Shown here: piece after piece, positions 50,798 to 57,622 of the stretch | Layout: each line of letters starts with the position of its first letter | Numbering within the stretch: the stretch's first letter is position 1 | Notes under the pieces: model-generated | The model's input: the letters and a program-made list of their open reading frames with translations, nothing else | Databases searched by the model: none | What the model was told of the DNA's origin: nothing | Program-made: the position numbers and the translations under genes | DNA from: DAISIL01 sp036822015 | Lineage (GTDB): Bacteria > Bacteroidota > Bacteroidia > Cytophagales > Bernardetiaceae | NCBI GenBank assembly: GCA_036822015.1 | Contig: DAISIL010000015.1 | Coordinates: 1-57,622 of the forward strand | Reading direction: 5' to 3' | Length of the DNA: 57,622 nt

Positions 50798-51366
50798 TTC
50801 AGAAAACGAATCAGTTGGGAGAAAGCCCGTCCGCGATGGCTGATGCGGTTTTTTTCGGAGAGGGGCATCTGGGCAAAACTCTCTGCGTAGCCCTCGGGCA
50901 AAAAGACGGGATCATAACCAAAGCCGCCCGCGCCTTGCTTTTGGTGCAAAATCTGTCCTTCAACGATGCCTTCAAAGTTGTGCTTTTCGCTTTGGGAGAG
51001 GATCAGGGCAATGACGGTACGGAAACGCGCCTTTCGGTCGGTGATGCCGTCGAGCTGGTGGAGGAGCAGTTGGATGTTGGCTTCGGCATCGGATGGCTCT
51101 CCGGCATAGCGGGCCGAATGCACTCCGGGTCTGCCGCCGAGGGCTGCTACTTCGAGGCCGGTATCATCGGCAAAACACGGGATGCCGTACTTTTGCCAGA
51201 CGTGCTGGGCTTTGAGATAAGCGTTTCCCTGGAGTGTATGGGCGGTCTCTTCGATGGCTTCCGTATCGTCTAAGTCTTTGAGGCTCAACAGGCGATACCG
51301 ATCAGGGAGCAAGAGCCGAATCTCGGCTACTTTGTTGGCGTTATGGGAGGCAAAACAAATATCCAT
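50794..51366 (-). CDS. rdgB: Non-canonical purine NTP pyrophosphatase (ITPase)
   Basis: House-cleaning enzyme that hydrolyses ITP, dITP and XTP to monophosphates, keeping deaminated purines out of nucleic acids. The 190-residue protein has the family segments FASHNANKVAEIR at the N-terminus, CFADDTGLEVAALGGRPG with the catalytic Asp, HSARYAG, and FGYDPVFLPEGY. I chose the ATG at 51366; a TTG two codons upstream is less likely. It overlaps the TPR gene by four bases and starts a minus-strand operon that may run through hisB and purQ. Confidence 0.95.
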   Translation of the reverse strand: MDICFASHNANKVAEIRLLLPDRYRLLSLKDLDDTEAIEETAHTLQGNAYLKAQHVWQKYGIPCFADDTGLEVAALGGRPGVHSARYAGEPSDAEANIQLLLHQLDGITDRKARFRTVIALILSQSEKHNFEGIVEGQILHQKQGAGGFGYDPVFLPEGYAESFAQMPLSEKNRISHRGRAFSQLIRFLK

Positions 51367-51382
51367 CCCCAAAGATACGCAT

Positions 51383-51419
51383 AAAAAAACTCCTTTCCAT
51401 GCAGGGACAGAAAGGAGTT
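51383..51419 (-). terminator. Intrinsic terminator of the acyl-CoA dehydrogenase gene
   Basis: AACTCCTTTC (51388-51397) pairs with GAAAGGAGTT (51410-51419), 12-base loop. On the minus strand a T-run (the A-run at 51383-51389) follows. It lies just after the dehydrogenase stop and before rdgB. Confidence 0.85.
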
Positions 51420-51440
51420 GGGGAGCGGACTAAGCCGGGT

Positions 51441-53240
51441 TTAGATGGCGTACTTCCCTTTTTCGATGAAGGCATCCGCGATGGCTCGGCGGGTTTCCTT
51501 TTTGTTGATCGGTGTGATCTTGGTGAAGCGTTTGATACCCATGAGCATTACGCGCTGCTCGTCGCCTTTGGTGAAGGAGGTGATGGCCTCACGTCCACTT
51601 TGGTTCAGGATTTCGACGGCGTTGTGGAGGTAGAGCTTCGTCATCAAGACGGGGATTTGTGTGGCTTCCTCGCCTCGGCTAGCGATCATCTTTTCGGTGC
51701 GTAGCAAGGCAGACTCGGCCGCATAGGTTTCGATAATCATATCAGCGATGTTGCTCATGATCTCTTGCTCCTGGTCAAGTTTGTCTTTGAAAACCTCTAC
51801 GGCTTTGCCGGCCACCATCAGGATAGCTTTTTTCATGTTTTGGAGGACTTCTTTTTCCTCGGCAAAACGCTTAGAGCGATCTGGGGTCGTGAACTTAGGG
51901 ACAGAGGTCAGTTCTTTGGCGACAGCCATGGCAGGGCCCATCAGGTCGAGTTCGCCTTTCATGGCTCGGCGCAAGATCATGCCCACGAGTAGGAGGCGGT
52001 TGATTTCGTTGGTGCCTTCGTAGATACGCGAGATGCGGGCATCGCGGTAGGCGCGTTCCATCGGTGCTTCGGCCGAGAAGCCCATGCCACCATAGATCTG
52101 AACACCTTCATCAACGATATAATCCAGGACTTCGGAGCCGTGTACCTTGAGGGCGGCACACTCGATGGCGTATTGCTCCACACCTTTGAGTTTGGCTTCG
52201 GCTTCGTCGATGCCTTCGGCGATCATGCCATCAATTTTGTTTTCGATGTCTTGCCCGGCACGGTAGGAGGCTGCTTCGGAGGCGTAGAGGCGCGTAACCA
52301 TCTCGGCTAGCTTGTGCTTGATGGCACCAAAGCTATTGATCGACTGCCCAAACTGCTTGCGCTCGCCCGAGTACTTGAGCGAATGCTCAACGACGATCTT
52401 GGCACCTCCGAGGGCGGCGGCGGCCAACTTGATACGTCCAATGTTGAGGATGTTTACGGCGATCTTGAAGCCGTTGCCACGATCAGAAAGCATGTTTTCT
52501 ACCGGAACGGGCGTATCGTTGAAGAAAATCTGGCGGGTAGAGGAACCCTTGATGCCCATTTTCTTTTCTTCTTCGTTCATCGTGATTCCGCCAAAGTCGC
52601 GCTCGACGATGAAAGCCGTCAGGTTTTTGTCGTTTTCGATGCGGGCAAAGACGATCATCACCTGGGCAAATCCACCGTTGGAGATCCACATTTTTTGTCC
52701 CGTGATGTGGTAGGTCTTGCCGTCGGGGGAGAGGACGGCTTTGGTTTTGCCTGAGTTGGCATCCGATCCGGCATCGGGTTCGGTGAGGCAGTAAGCACCT
52801 TTCCACTCGCCGGAGGCTAGCTTAGGTACGTATTTTTGTTTTTGGGCTTCGTTGCCGTAGTAGAGGATCGGGAGTGTACCGATGCCTGTATGTGCGCCAA
52901 AAGCCGTCGCAAATGATCCACCGGCACCGAGGGCATCTGCGATGAGCATGGAGGAGTTGAAGCTCATGCCAAGTCCACCCAAGGATTCGGGGACGCTGAT
53001 CCCCAACAAGCCCAGTTCACCGGCTTTGGTCATCAGGTTTTCCATGAAGCCCTCCTCTAAGCTATCCATACGATCGACGTGCGGATGAACTTCTTTGTTG
53101 AGGAAGTCCAGGCAGGCCTGGGCCATCATCAGTTGTTCTTCGTTGAAATCTTCGGGCGTGAATACGTCTTGTGCCAACGATTCCCGAATCAAAAACTCCC
53201 CTCCTTTGAGGGCCGATTGTTTTTCCAATGTTTCTTGCAT
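51441..53240 (-). CDS. Acyl-CoA dehydrogenase
   Basis: FAD enzyme that introduces the first double bond in fatty acyl-CoA beta-oxidation. The 599-residue protein is the longer Bacteroidota type: an acyl-CoA dehydrogenase core (to about 420) and a C-terminal helical extension. Visible core segments are YCLTEPDAGSDANS, the FMN/FAD-site GQKMWISNGGFAQ, RKQFGQSINSFGAIKHKLAEM, and QIYGGMGFSAEAPMERAYRDARISRIYEGTNEI in two overlapping parts, with the Glu of YEGTNEI a candidate base. It is preceded by a tandem repeat, a consensus promoter and two palindromic operators, so its expression is probably regulated, by fatty acids or by an unknown repressor. Confidence 0.92.
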   Translation of the reverse strand: MQETLEKQSALKGGEFLIRESLAQDVFTPEDFNEEQLMMAQACLDFLNKEVHPHVDRMDSLEEGFMENLMTKAGELGLLGISVPESLGGLGMSFNSSMLIADALGAGGSFATAFGAHTGIGTLPILYYGNEAQKQKYVPKLASGEWKGAYCLTEPDAGSDANSGKTKAVLSPDGKTYHITGQKMWISNGGFAQVMIVFARIENDKNLTAFIVERDFGGITMNEEEKKMGIKGSSTRQIFFNDTPVPVENMLSDRGNGFKIAVNILNIGRIKLAAAALGGAKIVVEHSLKYSGERKQFGQSINSFGAIKHKLAEMVTRLYASEAASYRAGQDIENKIDGMIAEGIDEAEAKLKGVEQYAIECAALKVHGSEVLDYIVDEGVQIYGGMGFSAEAPMERAYRDARISRIYEGTNEINRLLLVGMILRRAMKGELDLMGPAMAVAKELTSVPKFTTPDRSKRFAEEKEVLQNMKKAILMVAGKAVEVFKDKLDQEQEIMSNIADMIIETYAAESALLRTEKMIASRGEEATQIPVLMTKLYLHNAVEILNQSGREAITSFTKGDEQRVMLMGIKRFTKITPINKKETRRAIADAFIEKGKYAI

Positions 53241-53241
53241 G

Positions 53242-53265
53242 GTTGTCTGGTGTTCTGGTGTTCTG
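53242..53265. repeat. 8-base tandem repeat before the acyl-CoA dehydrogenase ATG
   Basis: Units on the plus strand: GTTGTCTG (53242-53249), GTGTTCTG (53250-53257), GTGTTCTG (53258-53265). In the mRNA these read CAGAACAC, CAGAACAC, CAGACAAC, ending one base before the start codon. Confidence 0.7.
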
Positions 53266-53304
53266 ATGTATTATCTAAAACTCATACGGAGATGCGCCAC
53301 GATT

Positions 53305-53362
53305 TGTTATGCGTGCATACCATCTAAAGCCAAAGATACAGAAAAATGTTATGCTTGCATAC
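53305..53362 (-). promoter_or_regulatory. Promoter and paired palindromic operators of the acyl-CoA dehydrogenase gene
   Basis: A consensus -7 box, TATCTTTG on the minus strand (53338-53331), lies between two nearly identical 16-base sites at 53305-53320 and 53347-53362 (15 of 16 bases identical, 42 bp apart). Each contains the palindrome TATGC-NN-GCATA. The expected start of transcription is about 53325, so the sites sit just downstream of +1 and between the -33 and -7 positions. Confidence 0.65.
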
Positions 53363-53459
53363 TGTTTTTTCAGAATTTTCTCGAACAAGTGTTTGATAAA
53401 ACCTAACAGCGGGCTTTTTCGTTATGGAGAGAACGATTCAATAAGACCCCACAGCATTC

Positions 53460-53717
53460 ATGGCAGACGTAAACGTGAACTTTGTCCATCCTACTGACGG
53501 CCGCATGATTAGTGCCACCCTCGATGACACCATGACGGTACAAGAAGTGTTGAGTGAACTGATTGCGCATGACTTTATCAAGCGCAGCGACCAGGGCTAC
53601 AACCTGGCCATCAAGGGTGGCAATCGCCTCCTCAACCACCAAACCCTGGCCGATGCCCAAATCCAGCACGGGACTACTTTTCGTGTCATTCCGGCCACCG
53701 ATGCCGGCAAATCCTGA
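53460..53717 (+). CDS. Ubiquitin-like beta-grasp protein (YukD/EsaB-like)
   Basis: An 85-residue protein whose strand-helix-strand order fits the ubiquitin fold: VNVNFVHP, MISATLDDTMTVQE, a helix (VLSELIAHDFI), YNLAIKGGNRLL, then TLADAQIQHGTTFRVIP. The position of helix 1 and the late QHGTTFRV strand match YukD/EsaB-like ubiquitin relatives of bacteria. It ends DAGKS, without a GG tail; the last glycine is Gly83, followed by Lys-Ser. It is the first gene of a three-gene operon with an E2-like protein and a JAB protease, which points to a protein-conjugation or protein-removal pathway and not only to type VII secretion, the known context of YukD. No E1 gene is in the window. Confidence 0.85.
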   Translation: MADVNVNFVHPTDGRMISATLDDTMTVQEVLSELIAHDFIKRSDQGYNLAIKGGNRLLNHQTLADAQIQHGTTFRVIPATDAGKS

Positions 53718-53721
53718 TCCT

Positions 53722-54237
53722 ATGGCCACACCCCAAGACATCCGCAAACGCCGTCTGGCCACCGACTACCAAGAGATGCTCAACCTCAAGGGAGAGATCA
53801 TCTCCTGGGAAGCCCACAAAGGAGAAGCCCCTCACGTGGAGGAGTACGATCTTGTGGTACGGGTGCGCTCCATCGTCGGGCCCGAACCCACCTACGCCGA
53901 TGAGCATCGCATCCGTGTTGTGCTGCCGGCGGCCTATCCGCAGGCCCCGCCCCAGGTCGAAATCTTAGGGCAGACCCCCTACCACCCCAACTGGTTCACG
54001 AACAACCGCTGGTGCTACGGCACCTGGGATATGACCGAACGCCTGGGCCATCACCTGATCCGCATGATCCGTACCCTCCAATACGACCTCGAGATCACGA
54101 ACGAACACAGCCCCGCCAACAAAATCGCCAACGCCTGGTACATCAAAAACCGCCATTCGGGTTGGTTCCCCTGCGATACCCAACGTCTGCCCGACCCTAC
54201 GCGCAGCAAAAAGTTTGAACTGCGTAGCAAGCCTTAG
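53722..54237 (+). CDS. E2 ubiquitin-conjugating enzyme-like protein
   Basis: A 171-residue UBC-fold protein. The E2 landmarks are present in the right order: YPQAPPQV (residues 72-79, the YPxxPP turn), HPN at 88-90 and a cysteine seven residues later, Cys98 (HPNWFTNNRWC). In eukaryotic E2s the HPN motif and active-site Cys have the same seven-residue spacing. GTWDMTER after the cysteine takes the place of the canonical CLDIL stretch. The gene begins four bases after the ubiquitin-like gene's stop at an ATG at 53722, or at an in-frame ATG at 53701 inside that gene. It is expected to carry the ubiquitin-like protein as a thioester, if an E1 activates it. Confidence 0.85.
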   Translation: MATPQDIRKRRLATDYQEMLNLKGEIISWEAHKGEAPHVEEYDLVVRVRSIVGPEPTYADEHRIRVVLPAAYPQAPPQVEILGQTPYHPNWFTNNRWCYGTWDMTERLGHHLIRMIRTLQYDLEITNEHSPANKIANAWYIKNRHSGWFPCDTQRLPDPTRSKKFELRSKP

Positions 54238-54239
54238 CT

Positions 54240-54803
54240 GTGGCGCGTTTTCGGGTATTGCACCAAAGCCCCCCAACAGACTGGCAGCCGGCCGAGCTAC
54301 CGTCCGAGCTGTATCCACAACTGTATCAGGTGGGTATATGTCCAGAAGCCTGGGCAGCCCTACGCACACACGTCGGCTGGGGGCAGCACACGCCCACCAA
54401 CGGCGCAGAGCAAGGCGGCTTGCTCCTCGGGCAGCCCCTCCGCGACCCCAAGCGTCCCACCCACCTCGTACGCCTCACCCATGCCCTGCCTGCCCACGCT
54501 GCCGAAGGCTCCATGCAGCACCTCCATCTGGGCTACGCCGTATGGCAAAAATTGCTACAACAAGCTGAAATGTTCGCGCCCGAGCAGCGCGTCGTGGGTT
54601 GGTATCATACCCATCCGCGTTATTTGCGGGTCTATCTCTCCGACACCGACCGCCGCCTACAAGCCCAACTCTTTGCCCAGGATTGGCATATCGCCCTGGT
54701 AATGAACCCCCAAAGACGCATCATCCGAGCCTTTCGCGGAGCAGCGGGTTTGCCAACGGGGGTTGGGTTTGAGGGGAATTTGAAATTTTGGATGACGGTT
54801 TGA
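54240..54803 (+). CDS. JAB/JAMM metalloprotease, predicted deubiquitinase-like
   Basis: A 187-residue protein with the complete JAMM zinc site: Glu57 in AEQGGLLLG (56-64), His123 and His125 in WYHTHP, and HxHP-x7-S-x2-D continuing to Ser134 and Asp137. JAMM enzymes cleave isopeptide or peptide bonds after ubiquitin-like proteins. The start is a GTG two bases after the E2 stop codon, so the genes are translationally coupled. Upstream and downstream residues (first 50 and last 40) are not recognised. It could mature the ubiquitin-like protein by removing the last residues, or remove it from targets. Confidence 0.88.
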   Translation: MARFRVLHQSPPTDWQPAELPSELYPQLYQVGICPEAWAALRTHVGWGQHTPTNGAEQGGLLLGQPLRDPKRPTHLVRLTHALPAHAAEGSMQHLHLGYAVWQKLLQQAEMFAPEQRVVGWYHTHPRYLRVYLSDTDRRLQAQLFAQDWHIALVMNPQRRIIRAFRGAAGLPTGVGFEGNLKFWMTV

Positions 54804-54853
54804 TATGCTCGTAATTTTGTTAGTTGAATTTTCTGTTAGTGTAACATTAAAAC

Positions 54854-54861
54854 TATCTTTG
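54854..54861 (+). promoter_or_regulatory. -7 box of the methyltransferase gene
   Basis: TATCTTTG, a perfect -7 box, is four bases before the ATG at 54866. No clear -33 element is at the standard distance. It shows that the methyltransferase has a promoter of its own and need not depend on the ubiquitin-like operon. Confidence 0.55.
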
Positions 54862-54865
54862 TTTT

Positions 54866-56593
54866 ATGAATGTGAAAGAACAGATAAAGAGTACAGGTGC
54901 TACCTTTACGCCCAAAGGTCTTGCAGATTTTTTGGCTATTGAGATTGCCAAGTACATTGACTCGCATCACAGGCTTTATGTTATTGATCCTTCTTGTGGC
55001 GAAGGTGAGTTGCTTTTGTCCATTAAGAAAGTTCTTGACGATCAGAATTTAGAATATTCATTAAGCGGTTTCGATACAAATCAATCGTACTTGGATGTAG
55101 CAAATTCTAGATTCGAGTTACTTGACTCAAATAAAGTAAGACTTAAACAGGGTGATTTTTTAGAGTTAGTTGATTTGTCGGACAATCAATTGTCTTTGGG
55201 TTTCGGAGTTGAGAAAGAGAATTCAAAGGTTAATTGTTCTGCTGATGTGATTATTGCCAATCCACCTTATGTAAGAACTCAAGTACTTGGTTCTAAAAAA
55301 GCGCAAGAGCTGGCTAAAAAGTTCAATCTAAAAGGGCGAGTGGACTTGTACTATCCATTTCTTATCTCAATGACTGAGAGTTTAAAAGAGGGTGGTATTC
55401 TTGGTGTGATTACTTCAAATAGATACTTGTCAACTAAAGGAGGGGAAAGCATTAGAAAGTACTTGGTCGAGAACTACGAGATACTTGAGGTTATTGATTT
55501 GGGTGACACTAAACTTTTCGATGCCGCAGTCTTACCCGCAATTTTCATAGGGCGTAAGCGGTCAAGTAAAAATGGAAGCACAAATAAAAAAGAAGCTCAA
55601 TTCATCAAATTATACGAGGAACTAAACGGTTATAATGGTGAGCTTACCACAGTAGGAAGTATTTATGATATTCTAAAAAACTCTGAATCAGGTTACTTTA
55701 ATGTTGGGGAAAAGAGATATAAAAGAACAAACGGCTTATTGAAATACGAATCAAACTCTGGCAGCCCTTGGCAGATGCTATCTAAGACTGAGTCCAATTG
55801 GACCAATTTGGTGCAAAAAAATGCAAAAGGGTTTGTCGGTGATTTTTTCAAGGTTAGGGTTGGAATAAAGACTACGGCAGATAAGGTTTTCATATCGGAT
55901 GACTGGGAGCGGTTAGGAAGTAGTATGCCTGAAAGAGAGTTGCTAAAAGAACTCATTTCTCAAGAAAATATAGAACGGTGGGGCGTTAATGACAAAGTCA
56001 GATTGAAAGTTCTCTATACGCATGAACTAGAGGAAGGCAAAAAGAAAACAATCACTATTGATAATTATCCATTAGCGAAGGAATATTTTTTGAGTCATTC
56101 TGAACAGTTGAAAGGACGCAAGTATGTTTTAAGTGCGGGACGTGAATGGTTCGAAATATGGGTTCCACAAAACCCAAAGTTTTGGAAAATGCCTAAGCTG
56201 GTTTTTCCTGATATTAGCGTAAATCCTAGGTTTTATTTTGATAGTGGTGGAAAAATCGTGAACGGAAATTGTTATTGGATTGTAGCTCAGAATCCAAAAG
56301 AAGAAGAGCTTCTATTGCTAATTCAAGGGGTGGCCAACACTAAACTGATGACCAAGTATCATGATCTTGTTTTTAACAACAAACTCTACTCGGGCAGGAG
56401 AAGATATTTTAGTCAATTTGTTGAGCGATATCCAATTCCTGATTCCGACAGTCCCGAATCAAAGCAGATTATCAGTTTAGTCAAGACTTTAAACGTAACA
56501 AAGGAGAAAGAAAAACAGCAATCCCTTGAAATTGAACTTGAGAATCTCGTTGCTTCTGCCTTTGGTGTTGAGACGGTGCTCAATCTGGATTAA
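54866..56593 (+). CDS. N6-adenine-specific DNA methyltransferase (Eco57I/gamma type)
   Basis: A 575-residue type II-like modification enzyme that transfers a methyl group from SAM to adenine N6. Motif X ATFTPKGLADFL (residues 12-23), motif I VIDPSCGEGELLL (39-51) and motif IV NPPYVR (132-137) appear in the gamma order. The C-terminal part (from about 280) fits a TaqI-like target recognition region. It is markedly more AT-rich than its neighbours, a sign of recent transfer. Its 3' end overlaps a convergent PD-(D/E)XK gene by 14 bases, the expected restriction partner. Target sequence unknown. Confidence 0.9.
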   Translation: MNVKEQIKSTGATFTPKGLADFLAIEIAKYIDSHHRLYVIDPSCGEGELLLSIKKVLDDQNLEYSLSGFDTNQSYLDVANSRFELLDSNKVRLKQGDFLELVDLSDNQLSLGFGVEKENSKVNCSADVIIANPPYVRTQVLGSKKAQELAKKFNLKGRVDLYYPFLISMTESLKEGGILGVITSNRYLSTKGGESIRKYLVENYEILEVIDLGDTKLFDAAVLPAIFIGRKRSSKNGSTNKKEAQFIKLYEELNGYNGELTTVGSIYDILKNSESGYFNVGEKRYKRTNGLLKYESNSGSPWQMLSKTESNWTNLVQKNAKGFVGDFFKVRVGIKTTADKVFISDDWERLGSSMPERELLKELISQENIERWGVNDKVRLKVLYTHELEEGKKKTITIDNYPLAKEYFLSHSEQLKGRKYVLSAGREWFEIWVPQNPKFWKMPKLVFPDISVNPRFYFDSGGKIVNGNCYWIVAQNPKEEELLLLIQGVANTKLMTKYHDLVFNNKLYSGRRRYFSQFVERYPIPDSDSPESKQIISLVKTLNVTKEKEKQQSLEIELENLVASAFGVETVLNLD

Positions 56594-57622
56594 AAACAAC
56601 TTGTCCGTAGTATTTCTCAAAGAACGACATAGGAATAGATCGTTGGCATTTGTAGCTCTGATCGCTAACATATGAAAATAACTCTCCTAATTTTTCTCCT
56701 GGGGAAAGAACGATTCCTTCTATTATTTCAGTAACAGGGTTAGTAAGTGCTATTAAATATCGAACGTCAAAAGTTGTCAGATTTTCACTTTCAACCACTA
56801 TTTCTTCATTCTCAGGTGAAAATTTACCTAAATCGACAGTCGGAGAATCTTGAACCTTTACTTCAAGAAGCTGATTTTTAATATCAGGAAAGCCACCAAA
56901 GAGCAAGTCGCCTTCATCTACCTGATATCCAAGCAACTCAAGCGTCATGCGCTCAAGAGCCTGTCCACGGTTTTTTGTGGCTGCCGCACTTAATTTTTTA
57001 CCGATAAGTTTCTTAGCAACCATCTCTTTTAATAGTTCTATGGAATACAGCTCACGGATTTGCGGTTCTTCTACCATTCCTGATTTGGGTGGGTTGTAGT
57101 CATGTAGAATATGGTAAGAAAGCTTTTTAGAATCGGAGAATGATAAGATTTTATCTTCTCTGGAGTATATCTCATTTCTGGCCTTAGAAGAAATTAATAG
57201 TTGATGTTTAATTGTTGGTTTCCCAAATTTTCCAAACTTCTTTTCAATGTATGCTGGTGTGAGGATAAAAACAGAAGCTATTGCCGATTTAGAAATGTCT
57301 ATTCTTACGAAAACGAATCTGACATCATCGCATTGTAAACTCTCTCCTGAATCATATTTTATCAAGAGCATATTGCTCGCAGGAATACGATTCCATACTT
57401 GAAGGTTATATGATGTTCCCGATGTGACGATATAGGTGTCGATAAATTCCCGAGTGATTTTCGGAACTCCTTTTCCTTTTGGGGGAACTATTTCATATTG
57501 ACCTGAAATTGCAGGGATAGGCAATTCTTTGCTCTCAAGAATTGATGCAATTAGCTTACGAACATTTGAACCGTCTGTTCTGGTCTTTCCCGTTATTTTA
57601 AATGGTTTTCCAATTAAGCTTG
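56580..57622 (-). CDS. Restriction endonuclease candidate, PD-(D/E)XK, 5' end beyond window
   Basis: An AT-rich gene that is open through the right edge, so the N-terminus is missing; at least 346 residues are present. The frame includes GKTRTDGSNVRKLIASIL near the edge, so the TTG at 57524 is not the start. A PD-(D/E)XK site is visible in the C-terminal part: FPDIKNQLLEVKVQ has PD and EVK with six residues between, preceded by a helix (GQALERMTLELLGYQ). This is the motif of many type II restriction enzymes. Its place next to a methyltransferase gene, tail to tail with a 14-base overlap, supports a restriction-modification pair. I do not recognise the specific family. Confidence 0.68.
   Translation of the reverse strand, partial: SLIGKPFKITGKTRTDGSNVRKLIASILESKELPIPAISGQYEIVPPKGKGVPKITREFIDTYIVTSGTSYNLQVWNRIPASNMLLIKYDSGESLQCDDVRFVFVRIDISKSAIASVFILTPAYIEKKFGKFGKPTIKHQLLISSKARNEIYSREDKILSFSDSKKLSYHILHDYNPPKSGMVEEPQIRELYSIELLKEMVAKKLIGKKLSAAATKNRGQALERMTLELLGYQVDEGDLLFGGFPDIKNQLLEVKVQDSPTVDLGKFSPENEEIVVESENLTTFDVRYLIALTNPVTEIIEGIVLSPGEKLGELFSYVSDQSYKCQRSIPMSFFEKYYGQVVFNPD

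Noticed and set aside
53460..54803. Type VII secretion (YukD/EsaB) locus
   Set aside because: The ubiquitin-like protein resembles YukD, but no WXG100 protein, EssC ATPase or other type VII component is present; the neighbours are E2 and JAB proteins.

Overview
The window comes from a Bacteroidota chromosome, most likely a Cytophagales- or Saprospirales-like environmental bacterium; I cannot name the genus. The evidence is a large secreted protein with a type IX secretion (T9SS) C-terminal sorting domain, promoters of the Bacteroidota type (TTTG, about 20 bases, TAnnTTTG) in front of many genes, near absence of Shine-Dalgarno sequences, an LptE-family lipoprotein beside a sigma-54 activator, SPOR and TraB/GumN proteins, and a giant kinase/ATPase/GAF/SpoIIE regulator. 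Base composition is close to 50% GC up to about 54.8 kb and clearly more AT-rich after that. I found no rRNA, tRNA, CRISPR array or insertion sequence, and no gene-free stretch longer than 300 bases.

Layout. Bases 1-5150: the 5' end of an AAA-ATPase-like gene, plsC, and an overlapping glycan operon (WlbA-type sugar dehydrogenase, Wzx-like flippase, AsnB-type amidotransferase). 5.3-7.6 kb: STAS-like protein, sigma-54 activator, LptE. 7.6-13.2 kb: ScfR-type regulator with a membrane-anchored J-domain/TPR protein, divergent from sucA. 13.2-19.9 kb: subtilisin-like protease that stops inside a Calx-beta domain, and a 1458-residue T9SS cargo protein. 19.9-26.2 kb: FMN reductase, orphan ATP-grasp enzyme, HflX with a tiny Cys-rich membrane protein, ClC channel, two hypotheticals. 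26.2-34.9 kb: GH57 glycosidase with an ArsA/Get3-like ATPase, then pdxA, TPR histidine kinase, tsaE, alanine dehydrogenase, DUF488. 34.9-39.4 kb: TraB/GumN protein, hypothetical, methyltransferase-like protein, kbl, NAD(P)-binding protein with a divergent HxlR regulator. 39.4-51.4 kb, minus strand: the giant regulator, a PAS protein, pyrD, CAP-SPOR protein, purQ, hisB, a TPR protein, rdgB. 51.4-53.2 kb: an acyl-CoA dehydrogenase.

The most unusual part is 53460-54803: three tightly packed plus-strand genes for a ubiquitin-like beta-grasp protein, an E2 (UBC-fold) protein with the HPN motif and active-site cysteine at the eukaryotic spacing, and a JAB/JAMM metalloprotease with all metal ligands. 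No E1-like activating enzyme lies in the window. The cassette has host-like composition and sits directly next to an AT-rich, probably acquired N6-adenine methyltransferase and a convergent PD-(D/E)XK endonuclease candidate that runs off the right edge.

Regulation can be read at several places. Several promoters place the -7 box only 4-5 bases before the start codon, which predicts leaderless mRNAs. One of these suggests an ATA start codon. The acyl-CoA dehydrogenase promoter is flanked by two near-identical palindromic sites 42 bp apart. Three minus-strand genes carry tandem repeats with an 8-base unit in their leaders.
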